Shown piece after piece: positions 4,726-5,935 of a DNA stretch of 5,935 nucleotides (the stretch's first letter is position 1; each line of letters opens with the position of its first letter). The translations under genes and the position numbers were made by a program. Source of the DNA: Sporomusa sp. (GTDB lineage Bacteria > Bacillota_C > Negativicutes > Sporomusales > Sporomusaceae); contig JAQSXM010000385.1 in NCBI GenBank assembly GCA_029256645.1, forward strand, positions 1-5,935, given 5' to 3'. The notes beneath the pieces are model-generated. The model saw only the letters and a list, made by a program, of their open reading frames with translations. It had not been told where the DNA came from and did no database searches.

Positions 4726-5785
4726 ATAAGAACTTTTCCGGTTGCTTACAAAAATCTTCGAATGTATCATTAGTGAACAATATATTGGTACCTAAAAATC
4801 GCGAATAGCGTTTTTTCTCTTCGTCGATCTTTTCCTGCTTTTTCCCTGGATAGTTGTTAATTACAGTTATGCGCAGACGATCATTACGATTGGTCTGAAT
4901 TCGTTTTATCAGATATTTTATATGCATATCAGCGTCTGGAAATGAATAACCGCAAAAAATAAGGTGTTCCGTGTCACGCAGGCTTATTTCAGTTTTATGC
5001 CAAACAATATTTAAAAAACTATTTGACATGTCTTTAAAAAAAGTCGGCGGTACAATAACTGGTGTTTTTATTGACTGGCAAGTTGCACACAATGCCTGTG
5101 ATGGATCTGTTAGCAAGCGAAGAATTCCCTGTTGGTAATTAATTAGCTTTAATGCATTACAAGTCGGGCAATAAGACCAATTAAGCGAGCCATGTACCTT
5201 ATAAAGGTTAACAATAGGCTTATTCAGTTGCTGTAGATAAACTGGGCTTATATAATTAGTGAAGTCAATGCCATAATCAACAGCAATATCATCTCTAGAA
5301 GTTAGCGCCTGATCGATCAATACATCATAGTTAGTAGATAGAAATATCATATCAGTCAGACAGCCAAGTTCGCTCAGACGGTCCACTAAACCGCGATGAA
5401 GACCTTGTACATCTGATGTTTTATCTTCCAGTACCTCAGCCATTAACAACACCAGATATTGCCTAATAAAACCAATACGATTACTACCTTTAGCAAGATT
5501 CTCGAGATCGAAATCTTTGAATGACTGTCGCTTGCGAACAGCTAAATCTAAAAGACCAATTGCCTCTTCAAAGGTCGGAAAATTGATAGTATCCAGATCA
5601 TCATGAAGGACATCAATAAAAAATATTTGTTTAAAATAGGCACAAAGTTCGCTTACCCGTTTAACGTCGCTGTAATTATTCTTATCCCGGAGTTCTTTAA
5701 AATATTTTTTAAAGAGCATACTTTGTACTGGCGCGCCCTCCGCGGCAGAAGCGCCGCCGCCTAAAAGGATTGTTGTTTTTATCAT
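4724..5785 (-). CDS. SIR2-like NAD-binding protein, possible defence effector
   Basis: This is a 353-residue protein with a full SIR2-like fold. It has a glycine-rich loop LGGGASAAEGAP (8-19), STNYD (150-154) with the usual Asn and Asp, VHGS (197-200) with candidate catalytic His198, and a zinc module C206-x2-C209-x23-C233-x2-C236. GYSFPDAD (279-286) follows near the end, and residues 20-140 are mostly helical. Sirtuins use NAD+ to deacylate proteins, while many bacterial SIR2-like proteins hydrolyse NAD+ to stop phage infection. The second role is suggested by the SIR2_2-like C-terminal motif but not proven. There is no fused sensor domain. I chose ATG 5785 because the nucleotide loop starts at once, though its SD (GAGGA) is about 16 bases off. 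An ATG at 5854 overlaps the upstream stop (TAATG) and would add 23 residues with no visible SD. It lies 68 bases downstream of the FtsH-like gene on the same strand. Confidence 0.85.
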   Translation of the reverse strand: MIKTTILLGGGASAAEGAPVQSMLFKKYFKELRDKNNYSDVKRVSELCAYFKQIFFIDVLHDDLDTINFPTFEEAIGLLDLAVRKRQSFKDFDLENLAKGSNRIGFIRQYLVLLMAEVLEDKTSDVQGLHRGLVDRLSELGCLTDMIFLSTNYDVLIDQALTSRDDIAVDYGIDFTNYISPVYLQQLNKPIVNLYKVHGSLNWSYCPTCNALKLINYQQGILRLLTDPSQALCATCQSIKTPVIVPPTFFKDMSNSFLNIVWHKTEISLRDTEHLIFCGYSFPDADMHIKYLIKRIQTNRNDRLRITVINNYPGKKQEKIDEEKKRYSRFLGTNILFTNDTFEDFCKQPEKFL

Positions 5786-5823
5786 ACCAAAATTTATTCT
5801 TTCCTCGAAACGCAGGAGTATGC

Positions 5824-5865
5824 AAAAAAAACGTCCAACTGCTGGATGCAACATTATGCAGCTTG
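5824..5865 (-). terminator. Candidate weak terminator between the FtsH-like and SIR2-like genes
   Basis: On the minus strand CAAGCTGC (5865-5858) can pair with GCAGTTG (5842-5836), seven pairs with one bulged G. This is followed by GACG and eight Ts (5831-5824). The loop holds the FtsH-like stop codon. If it works, it would reduce read-through into the SIR2-like gene, implying a separate promoter. I saw no convincing promoter in the remaining 38 bases. Confidence 0.35.
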
Positions 5866-5935
5866 TTCATTACCATTTAAAAGAACCCTAAATTCATCAC
5901 CAGAGATAAACTCTTTAGCTAGTAATGTGTCTATA
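5854..5935 (-). CDS. C-terminal end of an FtsH-like AAA+ zinc metalloprotease (partial)
   Basis: The window's right edge cuts this gene; 26 codons and a TAA (5856-5854) are visible. The stretch IDTLLAKEFISGDEFRVLLN matches the pattern at the end of FtsH peptidase domains, where a helix (LLEKE-like) is followed by a Leu/Ile-x-Gly-Glu/Asp-Glu-Phe motif. FtsH is a membrane-anchored ATP-dependent protease that removes damaged or regulatory proteins. The tail after the motif is short. With only this end visible, it could be the housekeeping FtsH, a second paralogue, or another member of the AAA+ protease group. The stop codon overlaps a possible start of the SIR2-like gene by one base. Confidence 0.6.
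   Translation of the reverse strand, partial: IDTLLAKEFISGDEFRVLLNGNEQAA

Noticed and set aside
4467..4770. Leftward open frames across the 43-aa gene and the terminator
   Set aside because: They run through a strong bidirectional terminator and the inverted repeat, without an SD.
5805..5812. Eight-base match (CGAAACGC) to the arm of the inverted repeat at 648-689
   Set aside because: It is too short, lacks the second arm, and is expected by chance.
1..5935. Search by eye for tRNA, rRNA, CRISPR repeats and insertion-sequence ends
   Set aside because: No cloverleaf-like sequence, regularly spaced repeats, or transposase with terminal inverted repeats was seen.

Overview
The window reads as low-to-moderate GC Firmicutes DNA. 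Purine-rich Shine-Dalgarno (SD) sites sit 5-9 bases before nearly every start, GTG and TTG starts are used, and Rho-independent terminators are common. The class II aldolase and the 43-residue protein after it resemble Clostridia/Negativicutes versions (something like the Sporomusaceae). That placement is from memory of the families, not from a search.

Left part (1-2223) looks like the end of an integrated mobile element. It holds the last codons of a rightward gene, an unrecognised leftward 121-residue gene with a Ser-Glu tract, a 361-base divergent spacer carrying three separate dyad-symmetric sequences, a possible 35-residue leader peptide, and a complete large serine recombinase (476 residues). 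The leader ORF overlaps the recombinase start and contains its SD, so the two may be translationally coupled.

Middle part (2224-4725) looks like host chromosome. A 72-residue ORF without a visible SD lies directly after the recombinase and ends at a strong terminator. It may be the remnant of a gene cut by integration, which would place an attachment junction at about 2224-2290. An S4-domain RluA-family pseudouridine synthase follows, then fructose-bisphosphate aldolase (fba, TTG start) with its own extended -10 promoter, then a 43-residue protein whose SD lies in a 12-bp inverted repeat. A 14-bp-stem bidirectional terminator closes this block.

Right part (4724-5935) is on the minus strand. 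A SIR2-like protein keeps a glycine-rich NAD-binding loop, the TNYD and VHGS motifs and a four-cysteine zinc module. Upstream of it lies the last 26 codons of what looks like an FtsH-type AAA+ protease. The SIR2 protein could be a stand-alone NAD-consuming defence effector or a deacylase; the window does not decide. No complete new multi-gene system is evident. The best leads are the recombinase control region with its leader ORF, the probable integration junction, and the SIR2/FtsH neighbourhood beyond the right edge.
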